This document shows positions 32,504 through 43,862 of a stretch of DNA of 64,000 nt, piece after piece. Origin of the DNA: Kitagawia praeruptora. Lineage: Eukaryota > Streptophyta > Magnoliopsida > Apiales > Apiaceae. Under the pieces are notes generated by a model. The model did not search any database, was not told the DNA's origin, and saw nothing but the letters and a program-made list of their open reading frames with translations. The stretch spans positions 31,552,501 through 31,616,500 of the forward strand of contig CM075348.1 in the NCBI GenBank assembly GCA_037693485.1. Reading direction: 5' to 3'. The translations under genes and the position numbers were made by a program. The stretch's first letter is position 1. Every line of letters starts with the position of its first letter.

Positions 32504-33055
32504 AAAAAGTGCAAGTCTTAATAGCTATATTTCATAAATACAACTTGACTAATATTTCTGCCGAATATCACCATCCTATGCTACATTTCTTTTATGTTGT
32601 AATTTACGTTTTGATTTCATTGATTGTGATAAGATAGTGTGTTGATACCTAAAAGGTATGCAGATCTTGACACAATATTCCTGAAACGCAAACCTTTATT
32701 CATCTCTGTGCGTGGCTGGCCACGCATTGCGCAAGATTTAATAAAAATCGGCTTTGCTTTAATTGCAGGATAGGCCAAGTACTAATTGGCCTGCACATTG
32801 CGCAGGATTTTAAAGAAATAGGTTTTGCTTTAATTGCTTGAAAAACCAAGTACTAACTTGGTCACGCATTGCGTGCCGCGCAGACCTTCATCTTTTTGTG
32901 CAATGTGCGGGCAATAATGCACTTAAAAAATAGAGGATACAGTAAATCATAAAACACAGTTTTTCGGTGCATACGCTATCATAATATTATTGCATTGAAT
33001 TTTCTACTTTCTAGTACAAGTGAAATGATGAAGCTTGTATCTGTTGGTCTTTTAG
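32504..33055 (+). other. Kinase gene intron with 70-bp tandem repeats
   Basis: Non-coding sequence ending in a T-rich acceptor (cttttag) before the exon at 33056. From 32721 to about 32880 it contains 2.3 imperfect copies of a repeat of about 70 bp (cacgcattgcgca... gctttaattgc... ccaagtactaa). It is absent from unit 2 because of a deletion. Confidence 0.65.
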
Positions 33056-33283
33056 GTGGAGCAGTTGCATAAAATTTTTAAGCTTTGTGGCTCACCCTCG
33101 GAGGAATACTGGAGAATGTCAGAGCTGCCACGTGCAGCCAGTTTGAAGCCTCAACAACCTTATAGAAGATGTATTGCAGATAGATTCAAAGAATTGCCTG
33201 CACCAGCATTATCTCTTATTGAGACCCTGCTTTCCATAGATCCTGCTGCTCGGCTGTCAGCAGCTCATGCTTTAAATAGTGAG
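33056..33283 (+). pseudogene. Kinase C-lobe exon of the CDK-like kinase
   Basis: An acceptor ag at 33054-33055 and a donor gt at 33284 border 76 codons: VEQLHKIFKLCGSPSEEYW, RASLKPQQPYRR, LIETLLSIDPAARLSAAHAL. This is the last part of the CDK-type kinase fold (after the GRTE position, with the conserved arginine in PAAR). No stop or frameshift occurs in it. It is phase 0 at both ends and joins the next exon as ALNSE-FFSSNP, as in plant relatives. It belongs to the same gene as 9329-9479, but all exons between them were lost together with the Copia insertion. Unit 2 lacks this exon. Confidence 0.85.
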
Positions 33284-33439
33284 GTATTTAGCAGTTTTGC
33301 AAAGTGATATTCCCTCTTATAATAATTCATCTTGAAAATTGGATCTTTTTGTTCATAGTTTTTAATGTAGTGATTCCTTGCATACTTCAGACGGTTTAAG
33401 TTATCTTTTAATTAGTCTCTGTATGTGCTAGCTAGTACT

Positions 33440-33605
33440 GCAAAAATTGTTTACTATACAAAAATTGTTTAGTTAAGCATTGCTAAAATTGTTTAGTTAA
33501 GCATTGCTAGGAATGTATGCAAAAATTGTTTAGTTAAGCAAAAATTGTATAGTTAGGCGGCTGTATGCAAAAATTGTTTAGTTAAGCATTGCTAGGAATG
33601 TGATT
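33440..33605 (+). repeat. Minisatellite in kinase intron
   Basis: Four to five degenerate copies of aaaattgtttagttaagcat with spacers tgctaggaatgtatgc. Only in unit 1; the region is deleted in unit 2. Confidence 0.8.
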
Positions 33606-33876
33606 TGGCAGTTTGCAGTGGAGGATATGATTTGTGATTTGCATATATTAGTTGTAATATGAGGGTGAGTAAGTGTTCGAATAACCTATCCTTTGCATGA
33701 CACATTATTTACTATACAAATCATTAACTCATGCATATGTAGAAATTTTGATTTCAGCTCTCCATTCTTTTACCTGTCACGTTGCTTTTTCGCTTGTAAT
33801 AAATTTTTAGAACCCTTTGGATTTATGGCCGAGCTGCTAATTAATGTAAGTCTTGGTTTATATGTGATTGTGGCAG

Positions 33877-33980
33877 TTCTTTTCATCAAACCCACTTGCT
33901 TGTGAACCGGCAGACTTGCCAAAATATCCTCCTACCAAAGAGCTGGATACTACAGTACGAGTTGAGGAAGCCATAATAAG
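33877..33980 (+). pseudogene. CDK-like kinase exon (FFSSNPLACEPADLPKYPP)
   Basis: 104 bp between gtggcag and gtgcat. It encodes FFSSNPLACEPADLPKYPPT KELD and EEAIIR, the segment just after the kinase fold that is highly conserved in plant CDK-like kinases. It ends in phase 2 (ag|g), matching the next exon. Confidence 0.85.
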
Positions 33981-34264
33981 GTGCATGATGCGAATACTGT
34001 GTTTACGTGTCTGTGTATTCTTTTACGTATATATCACATCCTTTACTTCCATCCATAATTACGTGTCCACGGATGTTGTAACCCGTTAATGGTGTTCCGT
34101 ATGTCATTGGACATGGGGTCATTACTGTGCTTCTTGTTACATCTGTCCCCATGCCCATCTCTCACACACACATCATGAACACGAGCAGCAATGTATTATC
34201 TGGCTTAGCTAGAGGACTGTTTTATCTAGTTCTAATCTACAATGCTTCCTCTTGGAACTTGTAG

Positions 34265-34376
34265 GCAAGTGGTAGGGAGGAGCAAGGTTGAAAGAGATGA
34301 TGTTGAAGGGGAAGGAACATCGAAATCTCGATTTCCAGCATCTGATGCCAATGCAGAATCAGTGCTCTCCATGGAG
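34265..34376 (+). pseudogene. CDK-like kinase exon with GC donor
   Basis: 112 bp after an acceptor gtag. It encodes QVVGRSKVERDDVEGEG and ASDANAESVLSME, the linker that in relatives reads NAELVLSMQ. The reading frame into the last exon is kept only if the intron begins at gcaagt (34377), a GC-AG type intron with an otherwise consensus donor. Confidence 0.75.
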
Positions 34377-34501
34377 GCAAGTCTAGTCTAGTTAATAATA
34401 ATTTTCTTGAACCAGCTGGTTTCTGTATTGATCAGTATCTATATATATTTGATAAAAAAATTCATCCATATTCATTGAGTGTGAAACAAAAATACGTGCA
34501 G

Positions 34502-34945
34502 AAAAAATTCAACCCTTGCCACGAAGAAGGTGCGTCTGGGTTTCCCATTAAATCACCCCAAGGTGGAGCTGAAGTGATCAGTGGTCGCGAAAGAACTCTT
34601 CACCAGAACACATCACATTCTGGACAGTGGGTTCAGCGAGCTGCCAAGGATGAGGTTGGTAAAAATATGAGCGATGCTCCTACGATTCCAATTACATCTG
34701 GCTCATCCAGAATGTCAAGCTCTGCAATTCCCAAAAGAACCTTAACACATGAAGAGTGGAGGGACAGGTATGGATCTGGCAACGTAAATCCAATGCTAAG
34801 AGACCACCATCGTCGCCATGTCCAAGAAACATCTGGTAGGCAAGCCCATGTTGAGAAAGGGAAACAGAAAAGAGTCCAGTCTGAAGCCATTGCATTACCC
34901 ACAAATGCTTTATTCACTGGTCCCTTCAATAGACCAAAACAATGA
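34502..34945 (+). pseudogene. CDK-like kinase last exon, second copy
   Basis: It begins after the acceptor gtgcag as KKFNPCHEEGASGFPIKSP, the conserved KFNP..EE.ASGFPI block, and continues through a Ser/Arg-rich tail to TGA at 34943-34945. The frame is intact over 147 codons. It is almost identical to 1-402 and 62236-62679. Since the upstream kinase exons are broken, it is part of a pseudogene. Confidence 0.85.
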
Positions 34946-37900
34946 AAGGTTCACAACAGGGAATTTTTCTTGTAAAAATTAGAAAAATAAGTTGGTCTTT
35001 TTGTACACATAGTTGTTTGTTTAGAAGCATTAAGAAGTCGTTAATTAGTCGGTCTGTACTGTAGGCTGCAAATGGTACACAACGGGAATAGGAATCTCCT
35101 CCTTTGTTAGTTGAGCATCTATTGTACATGTAATCAGCAACCACAGTTCTGTCTGTGTATAGAAAAATGTACACTAGGCAAGGCTCTTTGCCAAAATGTG
35201 CAGCTACAATACTCTTTACCTATCCATTTTCAAAAATGTACACATACTAAAAAAATTGTAGTTCAATAATTTTTTACTAAAAATATCCCTAATTATTATT
35301 TGAAAAATGGGAATTCAACTAAATTAAAAAAAGGGTCAAATTTTGAAAATAGTAATCATAAAGATAGTTTAGGAAGATTATACCATAATTTGCTTTGAAA
35401 AATGAAAATAAACAAATATTTAATGATAAAATTTAATTTAAAAATGAACATGTGTGAGACCCCCTTGTTTGCTCCAAGAAATGAACATGTTTCAAAAAAA
35501 AACATGTTGATAAATAATTGTATAAATAAATTGAGAGCCGATTAAAACTCAAATCGAACCGAAATCCAATGGATGGGGTCTGGATCTAGGAATTCGGGTT
35601 TCAATCAGGTCTGGATCCGAATCTGGATCTAACATATATATTTGAGTCCGGGTCTGGTTTTCACAAAACCCGAACCGATGACCCGATTGCCATCCTTATA
35701 AGTGACTCTCAAAAATCGTCCCGCGCATTGCACATGTATAAAATTATATTTACAATTCGTGAAACACAATAATTTGATTATTGTGGGGGCTCTTTATGCT
35801 ATTAAAAAATTCATAAATATTTATTTTTGCGCACACATGAAATATTTATGTATTACTCCCAGTATAGATCAAGGATTTAACTTATTAGGAGCACAATAAA
35901 TAACACAATATTTATTTGTTGATAAAAAATAAAATTTGATTTTAAAATTATAATAATAAATAAAATAATCATATATAACAACATTGTAGTATATATTAAT
36001 AAAATATAGAGAAACTACAATGTGCGGGTTATACTACTAAAATATTTTTAATCACTCTGTTTCAATTTGTTGGCTTAGAATTGGTAGCCACCATATGTAC
36101 GAGGAAGACAAATAAATAAATTTACATAAGAACGTTGTTGAAAAATTTGACATGAATTTAATACATACAAAAGAATATTACCTATGAGTATGTGGGAGGA
36201 TCGATGTTCATTTTTTTTGGAGCATTTTCTTCATCATTTATCCTGCAAATAATTCATATTATATAAATATATAAAAAAATCATTTCATATCATACTCGGA
36301 TAAAAGTTTATGTCATGATAAGATTGTTTAGATCAAATCGTGGTGGATTAAAATCTAAAGACACCCGATAAATCAAATTTAAATCATGGGAATCAATTAA
36401 ATTTGATTTTATTCGGAAACCAAATTTGATCAAAATTAAGCTAACCCAAAGTTTGAACATGAAACAAAAACAAATTAAAAATAGGCAAATATTAGTATGA
36501 ATCACTTAAATTGTAAACCCTGTAAATCATAGTGCAGTACAATGTACTTTTGAAACAAAAAAATATAGTACAATCAAAATTAAAAATTGCAGTACAATGA
36601 ATTTGATTTACAGAACAACTTTATCTCCATCATGAAATGTGTTCCGAAAAAGATTGTACATATGGATGGCCGGAGATGTGATGCATATGATATATAAAAA
36701 CATAAATTCGTTTTATTGTAGTACATAATGTATTTAGTAAAAATATATGGTTTAAGGTCTAAGATTTCATTGAATATAAATCTAAATCAGTATACTATGT
36801 AGCCTACATATTGTACAATATCGAAATAATGCATTGAAAGGATGTATGGGTATAAATATATAATGGAAATTTAGATTAAGTTCGAGTTTGAATTTATTTT
36901 ACATCAAAAAGTAAAAATGAACTTAAACCGAATCCTTTCGGATGTAATTCAAAAGTTTGATTTCAATTACATCTAAACGAAGCGAATGGTATATTCACCA
37001 TATATTCAATGTTCAAGTAATTAATTCAAAAATAACTTACCGGTCAAATTTGAATAAAGTCGTGATGCTAATCATTTTGTTTGCAAAAATTGATGTGGCA
37101 AAGATCATTGAAAATTTGTCAAAAATCGTAAATCAAGAATTAAGTAATAAATTAGATGAAAACAAAAAAACAAGATAACACTATTATTCGATCTTATACT
37201 ATTTTTGATGGTCGTTATGCTATTGAGATTATAAACACTCGATAGGAAAGGAATTAGAGACTGGGAATCTTAAAGATATGAGATGAAGAAAAAGGTTGGA
37301 TGTTTATTTCAGGAGTGAGTAAAGAGTGGAAGGTAAGTGATCTTTTATAGAAGAAATTAAATGGATGTTTGAGAGAAATTCTAAAAGTAAATGTCTACGC
37401 AATAAAATATATACTTAATAATATAGGCCAGAGTTCTTCAGATAGTAGTAAGACACTATGTCGATCTAAACAAACAGAATCCATTTTTGTAACTCTATTT
37501 GTTTGAATCGTTAGGAGAAATGGTGATATTTGTTGTAATTGAACACAAATACACAAAAACATCTATTAAACCATATCGTCTTGATTGTTTAAACTGGTTA
37601 ATTATATAAAGAACTTTAAAAGATAGCAAACAAGAACATAAATACATAAAAACATCTATTAAACCATATCATCTTGATCGTTTAAACTGGTAATTATATA
37701 AAAAATTCTAGAAGAAAGTAAGAGAACTAACCAGATAAGAAGAAGTTTTGACATAGCTAAAGAGGCATATGAATGAGAGAGAGCGGCTGAAATGGGTGTA
37801 AACCCTAAAATGAATAGTGTACATGATATATAGATGTATCATATTATATCAACGGTTTAGATTTGATGATCACATTATATATATCCAACGATTGTTGATC

Positions 37901-38597
37901 AATCAGGATAAAATCGGTTGTGTTTAATTATATTTTCTAACTATTGTTTTTTTACCTTTTTTTTATATACGTGATTAATTAACTTAGACAATCTATTTGG
38001 GTTCTAACATTCTATTATTAGAAGTATATTTATTAATACATTAAATGTAATTATATTGAAAAAAAATTCAAAATTTTACAAAGGTATTCTGACTATTCCA
38101 AATGTTTGAATTTCTTTTGAAAATCTTTTAATTATAGATTGATTGAATATTAATTTTAAAAAAAAAATTTAATATATCGCATTTACATAAATAGATTATG
38201 ATTTAATAGATTCTAAAAATTATTTAAATCTATTTTGAAAAATTCCAACCTGCCTACATCCATAAAATGTTTAGAAAATTTATCATACCAAGCTCAGGAA
38301 TCTTGTTTTAATATATTTAGAGTTTTGTACATTGCATGCTTAACTAAAAATTTAGTATCCTTTCTTAAGCCAAGTCAATGGTTCTGCTAAAATATACGGA
38401 ATTATTATTTTTATTCTAGAACCAAAATATAATTTTTGGTGTTAAAATACCATCATACCTCTTATGCATATCCAAGGCGAGCGCGCGATCGTCAAGGACA
38501 CCACTTGGGAATGGCACCAAAACTTATTAGTTTCTTTAGGTTTGGTGAGTTTGTGTGTGGGCTCGACGTGAACGTCGACCCTATAAGAGGGAGTGTT
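34946..38597. other. AT-rich spacer of unit 2, no gene seen
   Basis: Collinear with 403-2726 except for 35316-36894, which is absent from unit 1. It includes a hAT-like end at 35521-35697. Only short random frames occur. Confidence 0.7.
35521..35697. mobile_element. Fragment or degenerate end of a hAT-like MITE
   Basis: Repeats of ggatctgg, ccgggtctgg and cccgaacc end in cccgattgccatcctta, whose complement taaggatggcaatcggg resembles hAT MITE ends of the type seen at 55647. The opposite end is not clear. It is repeated at about 63260-63425 in the third unit. Confidence 0.4.
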
Positions 38598-38793
38598 TGT
38601 AACATCGCACATCAATTAGAATAAGAGTATTTGAGATATTTATAGATACAAGTTAACAACTAATGTATACCAATTTGCTAGCACTTTTGGATTAACCTGT
38701 GCTGGGTTGTTGGGTCCGGTATGCACTCGGTTATGGGTTTGGATGTTATAAAGGTCGCAAAAACTCTAATTCTAATTGATGTGGGATGTTACA
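38598..38793. repeat. Short element with inverted ends, unit 2 copy
   Basis: Orthologue of 2727-2922: TGTAACATCGCAC... to ...GTGGGATGTTACA, with few substitutions. Confidence 0.5.
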
Positions 38794-39759
38794 ATATTGA
38801 AATAATTCCATAATTGAAAAATATGATAAATGATAAGATATCGATCAATCTCATATCTTATAGTTATTTTGTAATATTGCATAGGACAATGGCCTTAAAT
38901 ATCCCAAATTAAAAACAAAAGGTCCTAAATGCCTCAATGCCAAAAGATGGTCCAAAATGCCTCCCCGATAGGTCATGTCATCTCACATATTATATTAATA
39001 CGCTAAATCGTGTAACGTAATTATTGAGACATGCTAGCTGAACTAACGCATCTTTTAGTTATATATGCTACCCGAGATAACGTATTAATATGAAAATGGA
39101 AGGTGCATATCTATAGGACACGTCAATGGCACTTAGACGGTTATAGTTTTAAATTATTTTTAGTCCTGGCCAAATGCTTCAGGAGCAGCCCAAAAGTTGA
39201 AATCCTTGGAATGATAGCATTCAAATATTTAGCAACTTGAACACAGTTTCTTTAACTTTATCAACCCAAAATGCAATTTTAAATGGTGTTATCTATTTGT
39301 TTTACTACATATGTATTTCCAAAATACTATTAAAAAAATTATTATCAAATGATCTTATTTTTTTTTACTGAGTCCGGCGGCTTGATTTTAAAAAATCGGA
39401 GACCAGTCCCGATTTTTTAAAAATCAGGATAAGTTAGGGTTTAGCTTCTAGGATTTAGGATTGTAAACAACCCTAAACCCTAAATTCGTATACGAATTTA
39501 TTCGTCGTTCTGAATATTTCAAAAACCCAAAATGGAATTGTTGAACCTCAAAGTTTAACTGTTGAACCCCCAAGTGAATACATATAAAATTTAAAATTTT
39601 AAATTAAAAAATAGAATATTTCTAAACCTAAAATGAAACTATTTAATCCAAAATAAAGCCTATAAAAATTTGAAATTATAATATTTGGATCCTTTTTTCC
39701 ACGCATAGCGACTAGTCAATTTTTTTTAAAAAAAACTCCAATCTCCAACTAAAAACCAA
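38794..39759. other. AT-rich spacer with foldback hairpin, unit 2
   Basis: Collinear with 2923-3878. The hairpin lies at 39381-39428 and the telobox-like inverted pair at about 39432-39482. No gene seen. Confidence 0.6.
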
Positions 39760-42700
39760 ACCAAACATACCCAGTATATCCCGCATAGAGCAGGATCTAG
39801 GGAGGGTGCGATATACACAGACCATGCCCCTACTTCTTACGGTAGGGATACTGTTTCCGTGAAGACCCCCATCTTAGTGCACAACAGAAAAATAGTGTGT
39901 GATATTTACAAAGGCTTCTTAAATTTTTGGTAAAGATCGCAGTCATACCTGAGCCCATGACTTTGATCACATGGGACTTACCTACTCCGTTCTCGAAACA
40001 CTCTGATCTTGGATGACTCCTCGCACAGATACCTGCGCCCTTGGCTTTGGCCACACTAAGATTACACCTGGCCAAGCTCCCTGCAACTGCAAAACCAGAA
40101 AACCAAAGACAAAAAACAACAGAACCAAGACAAAAAACAGAAAAAAGAGAGAAAAGAGAACTAAAAGACGAGCTTCTAAGATAAAGCTAACGAGATAACA
40201 CAACTCTGAGGCTCTCAACAACAGAATCGCTCCATAAAAGAGAATGCACCACTCTGATCTTGCGTCTCCAAGCGCACCTATCAGCGGTCATGGTCTCATT
40301 TAAGTTTAAGTCCTTCAAATCCAACCTAAGCTGCTCTTCCCATGACCTCCTCGGTCTGCCTCTCCTCCTCACCCCATCAACCGAAAGACTCTTGACCCTC
40401 CTCACCGGTGCTTTAGCCAGCCTCCTACGGACGTGGCCGAACCATCTCAACCTCCCTTACCTAACTTTCACAGAAAAAGGCGCTATCTCAAGCTCGCTCC
40501 TAATTAAAGACCACATTCGGGATTCTCTCTAACATTGTGTGCCCAGAAGACCACCGCAACATCCTCATTTCAGCCGCTTCCAACTTGCTCTCGAGGGCCT
40601 TCTTCGCCACCCAACACTCTGAACCATATAACATCGCAGGACGGATTGCCGCTCTATAGAATTTCCCTTTCAGCTTTAACGGGACTTTCTTATCGCATAT
40701 CACTCCTGACGCTGCCCTCCACCTTAGCCATCCAGCCTTGATACGATGCGTGACATCGGCTTCAATCTCACCTTCCTTCTGGATGATCAAACCCAAATAC
40801 TTGAACTTATCCGTACGAGTGACGATCTGATCTCCAATCCTAACCTCCACCCCTTCCTCGTTGTCCTCACCACTGAAGTTACACCATAAATACTCGGTTT
40901 TTGACCGGCTCACACGCAAGCCTTGGGGCTCCAAAGTCGATCTCCATAACTCCAACCTCTCGTTCACCTCCCCCCTCGACTCCGCCACTAACACGATATC
41001 ATCAGCGAAGAGCATGCACCAAGGGACGACATCTTGAATCCCTCGCGACATGACATCTAGGATAAGAGCAAAAAAAAGAGGACTGAGGGCCGACCCCTGG
41101 TGTAGCCCAATCTCAACAGGGAAAAAATGGGAGTCACCAACTGGAGTCCGGACACAGGAACTAGCTTGGGAGTACATGTCTTGAATCACCCTAACGTACG
41201 ACGACGACACTCTCCTCTCCTCAAGGCTCTTCCATATAGCTTCACGAGGGATGCTATCATAAGCCTTCTCAAGATCAATGAACACCATATGAAGGTCTTT
41301 GCGACGTTCCCTGAACTTCTCCATAAGGCGTCTGATGAGATGAATGGCCTCAGTAGTCGATCTCTCAGGCATAAACCCAAATTGATTATTTGAGATTTTA
41401 ACTCCTCTTCTAATCCGACCTTCAACCACTCTCTCCCAAAGTTTCATAGTATGACTGAGTAATTTAATACCCCGATAGTTACTACAACTCTGAGCATCGC
41501 CTTTGTTCTTGAAAAAAGGGACCACAATACTACGCCTCCATTCATCTGGCATCTTATCGCCGAGGAGGAGAGCATTGAACAGATCTGCTAGCCATTCTAC
41601 GCCAACCTCACCAAGACAAAGCCGCACCTCGATTGGGATCTGATCCGGACCAACTGCTTTCCTTCTAGCCATCTTTTGAAGGGCACCCTTGACTTCCTCC
41701 TTGCTGATACGCTCACAGGGGCCGAAGGAACGCACAGACGAAACAGAGACCTCTTGTTCCACACCAGCACCACTCCTCCTAGCCTCATTGAAAATATTAT
41801 GAAAATACGAACTCCACCTCTCTTTAATAGCATCTTCATTCATTAACACTTGGCCTGAATCATCTTTAACAAACTTAATAGAATCTAGGTCGCGTCGCCC
41901 TCTCTCCCTAGCTTTAGCTAGTTTAAATATAGCGTTCGCTCCTTCCTTGGTGTCTAGGCGCTTGTACATCCCCTCATAGGCTTCACTTTTGGCTTTTGCC
42001 ACAGCCTTTTTTGCCTCTCGATGCGCCACCTTGTACGCTTCCATCTTCAGAATCCTCACCGCCCCTGCACAACTCAACAAAAGCTCTTTAAAGAGCGCAA
42101 GTTTAGCCTTTACTTTCTTTTGAACCTCCTCGTTCCACCACCACGACTCCTTAAGGCCACTGAACTTTCCTGAGGAAACCCCCACCACCTTCTCGCCCAC
42201 ACACCGAATAGCCTTCGCCATGTTGGTCCACCCAAAGTTAGCATCTCCACCACGTGCAAAACAGCCTTCGTTGAGCAGAGACTTCCTGAATTCGGCCGCC
42301 TTCTCGCCCTTCAAAATTTTCCACAGTATTCTTGGTCTAGACTCTCTCATCCTGCGAACAACTCGACCCCCCATGGATAGGTCCATGGCCAACAAACGGT
42401 GCTGGGAAGCACACGCCTCACTCCGGAACACCTTGCAATCCACGCATGCCCTAACATCACACCTGCGCATAAGTAGGTAATCGATTTGAGTGTTGTGCCC
42501 CCCACTACTAAAGGTGATGAGGTGTTCAGCCCTCTTCTGAAAAACAGAATTCACAATTACCAACTCCCGGGCAGTAGCAAACTCCAACAACGCTGACCCG
42601 CCGACATTGCTGACCCCAAAGCCAAAACCCCCATGTGCGCTGGGATAACCATCTGCCCTCTCACCAATATGACCATTAAAATCGCCACCCAACACTAAAA

Positions 42701-43134
42701 GTTGGTCGTCAGGAATACTTTCGACCAACTCATCTAAACAGACCCAGAAAGCCTCCTTCTCCAAGTCGCCCAAACCGGCTTGTGGAGCATACGCACATAC
42801 CATGTTCACCACCTTCTCCCCAACCACAACTCTGACAGCCAAGATCCTGTCGTTACTTCTCTTCACTTCCACGACGTTGTCCTTTAGATCCTTCGCCAAA
42901 AGGATACCCACTCCGTTTTTCGAGTTGACAAAGACCTGAGTACCACAATTTATACCCGTTCGCTTCTTTTGACTGCGCCCCCTTCCACCTTGTCACTTGG
43001 ATACATGCCACATCCAGTCTTCGCTTCTTCAGCACGTCCAGTAACTCCAAAAATTTTCCCGATAAGTTACCTAAATTCAAACTTCCAATACGTAAAATAC
43101 GCGACATCGTCAGAACAAACGAGCAAAAACACAC
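39760..43134 (-). mobile_element. RTE-clade LINE, unit 2 copy
   Basis: Orthologous to 3879-7263, with the same 3' tail sequence (complement of aaccaaacatacccagtata) at the left. Differences from unit 1 are scattered substitutions and small indels. Confidence 0.85.
40187..43134 (-). pseudogene. RTE LINE ORF, unit 2 copy (frameshift, FADD kept)
   Basis: The endonuclease start (43134-42853) and the long segment (42911-40500, 803 codons) are in different frames because of one added A near 42930. The long segment carries GGDFNGHIG, SQHRLL, NYRGIKLLSH, NQFGFMPERSTTEAI, GLHQGSALSPLF and an intact catalytic FADDIVLV. It reads through the site where unit 1 has a stop, as far as YGSECWVAKK and IPNVVFN. 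The C-terminal RWFGHVRRR / RRGRPRRSWEE part is at 40450-40187. It is better preserved than the unit 1 copy but still not a single frame. Confidence 0.85.
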
Positions 43135-43189
43135 CCAATACCCACCAAAAAAATAATAGTAAATTAAAATATAACTAAATTAAAATAAA

Positions 43190-43216
43190 TAAATAATAAA
43201 AAATAATAAAAAATAA

Positions 43217-43263
<47 letters not shown>

Positions 43264-43437
43264 TATTATTATTATTGACGATAGATTTTGAAACAAATTA
43301 GAAACACAACCAGAGTAGATGAATGTTAATCTGACGACTTCCCAGCCGCCGGCTCTAATCCAAACCCAAAGATAGCAACGAGGAAACACCTCAAGATAAT
43401 ATAATATAATATAATATAATCCAACAATGAATCTATC

Positions 43438-43484
<47 letters not shown>
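43190..43484. repeat. Simple repeats, unit 2
   Basis: (TAA)n at about 43190-43275 and (TA)n at about 43446-43484, orthologous to 7316-7604 but different in length. Confidence 0.85.
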
Positions 43485-43488
<4 letters not shown>

Positions 43489-43862
43489 ATGAGTTTTGAA
43501 GTGACCTAAACAACGATAGAGAGTAGAATGGGGCAATGAAGAGGGGGGTTAAAGATTAGGACAGGTGGGAAAAATACAAACAAAACAATGTAAGATTGTG
43601 ACAAATGTGAAAAATGAAGGGAGATGTACAGTAATCAGGTACCTAATTGAGGATCTGAGAAGGAGAGAGAACTAAGTGTCGTGTGTGTGTGTGCGTGAGA
43701 CTGAATTATATTATTGAATTCTCCGGCGATTCACCGGCCAGTAGGAATCAGAAAATATGAAAATATGACCGTTGAGAGAGAGTTATTAAGAGAGAGTGTA
43801 TTGAGAGAGATTGTGTTATGTGCAACCCAATCTCCAACTCTAGTGCAATATTATGTAGGCAG

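Larger units (their letters stand above)
403..34945 (+). repeat. Tandem segmental duplication, unit 1
   Basis: This stretch runs from just after one copy of the kinase last exon to the end of the next copy. The same order of landmarks recurs from 34946: spacer, short inverted-terminal element, reverse RTE LINE, L1 RNase H remnant, kinase exon, Copia, kinase 3' exons. The phase of the unit boundaries is arbitrary because the array is continuous. Unit 1 is 34.5 kb because it carries a nested Gypsy of about 12.9 kb; without it the unit is about 21.7 kb. It also has a private Tourist-like MITE at 452-722 and lacks about 1.58 kb present in the other units. Confidence 0.9.

Noticed and set aside
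9329..34945. A functional CDK-like kinase gene
   Set aside because: Only one N-lobe exon and one C-lobe exon remain; the catalytic exons are missing and Copia splits the coding sequence.
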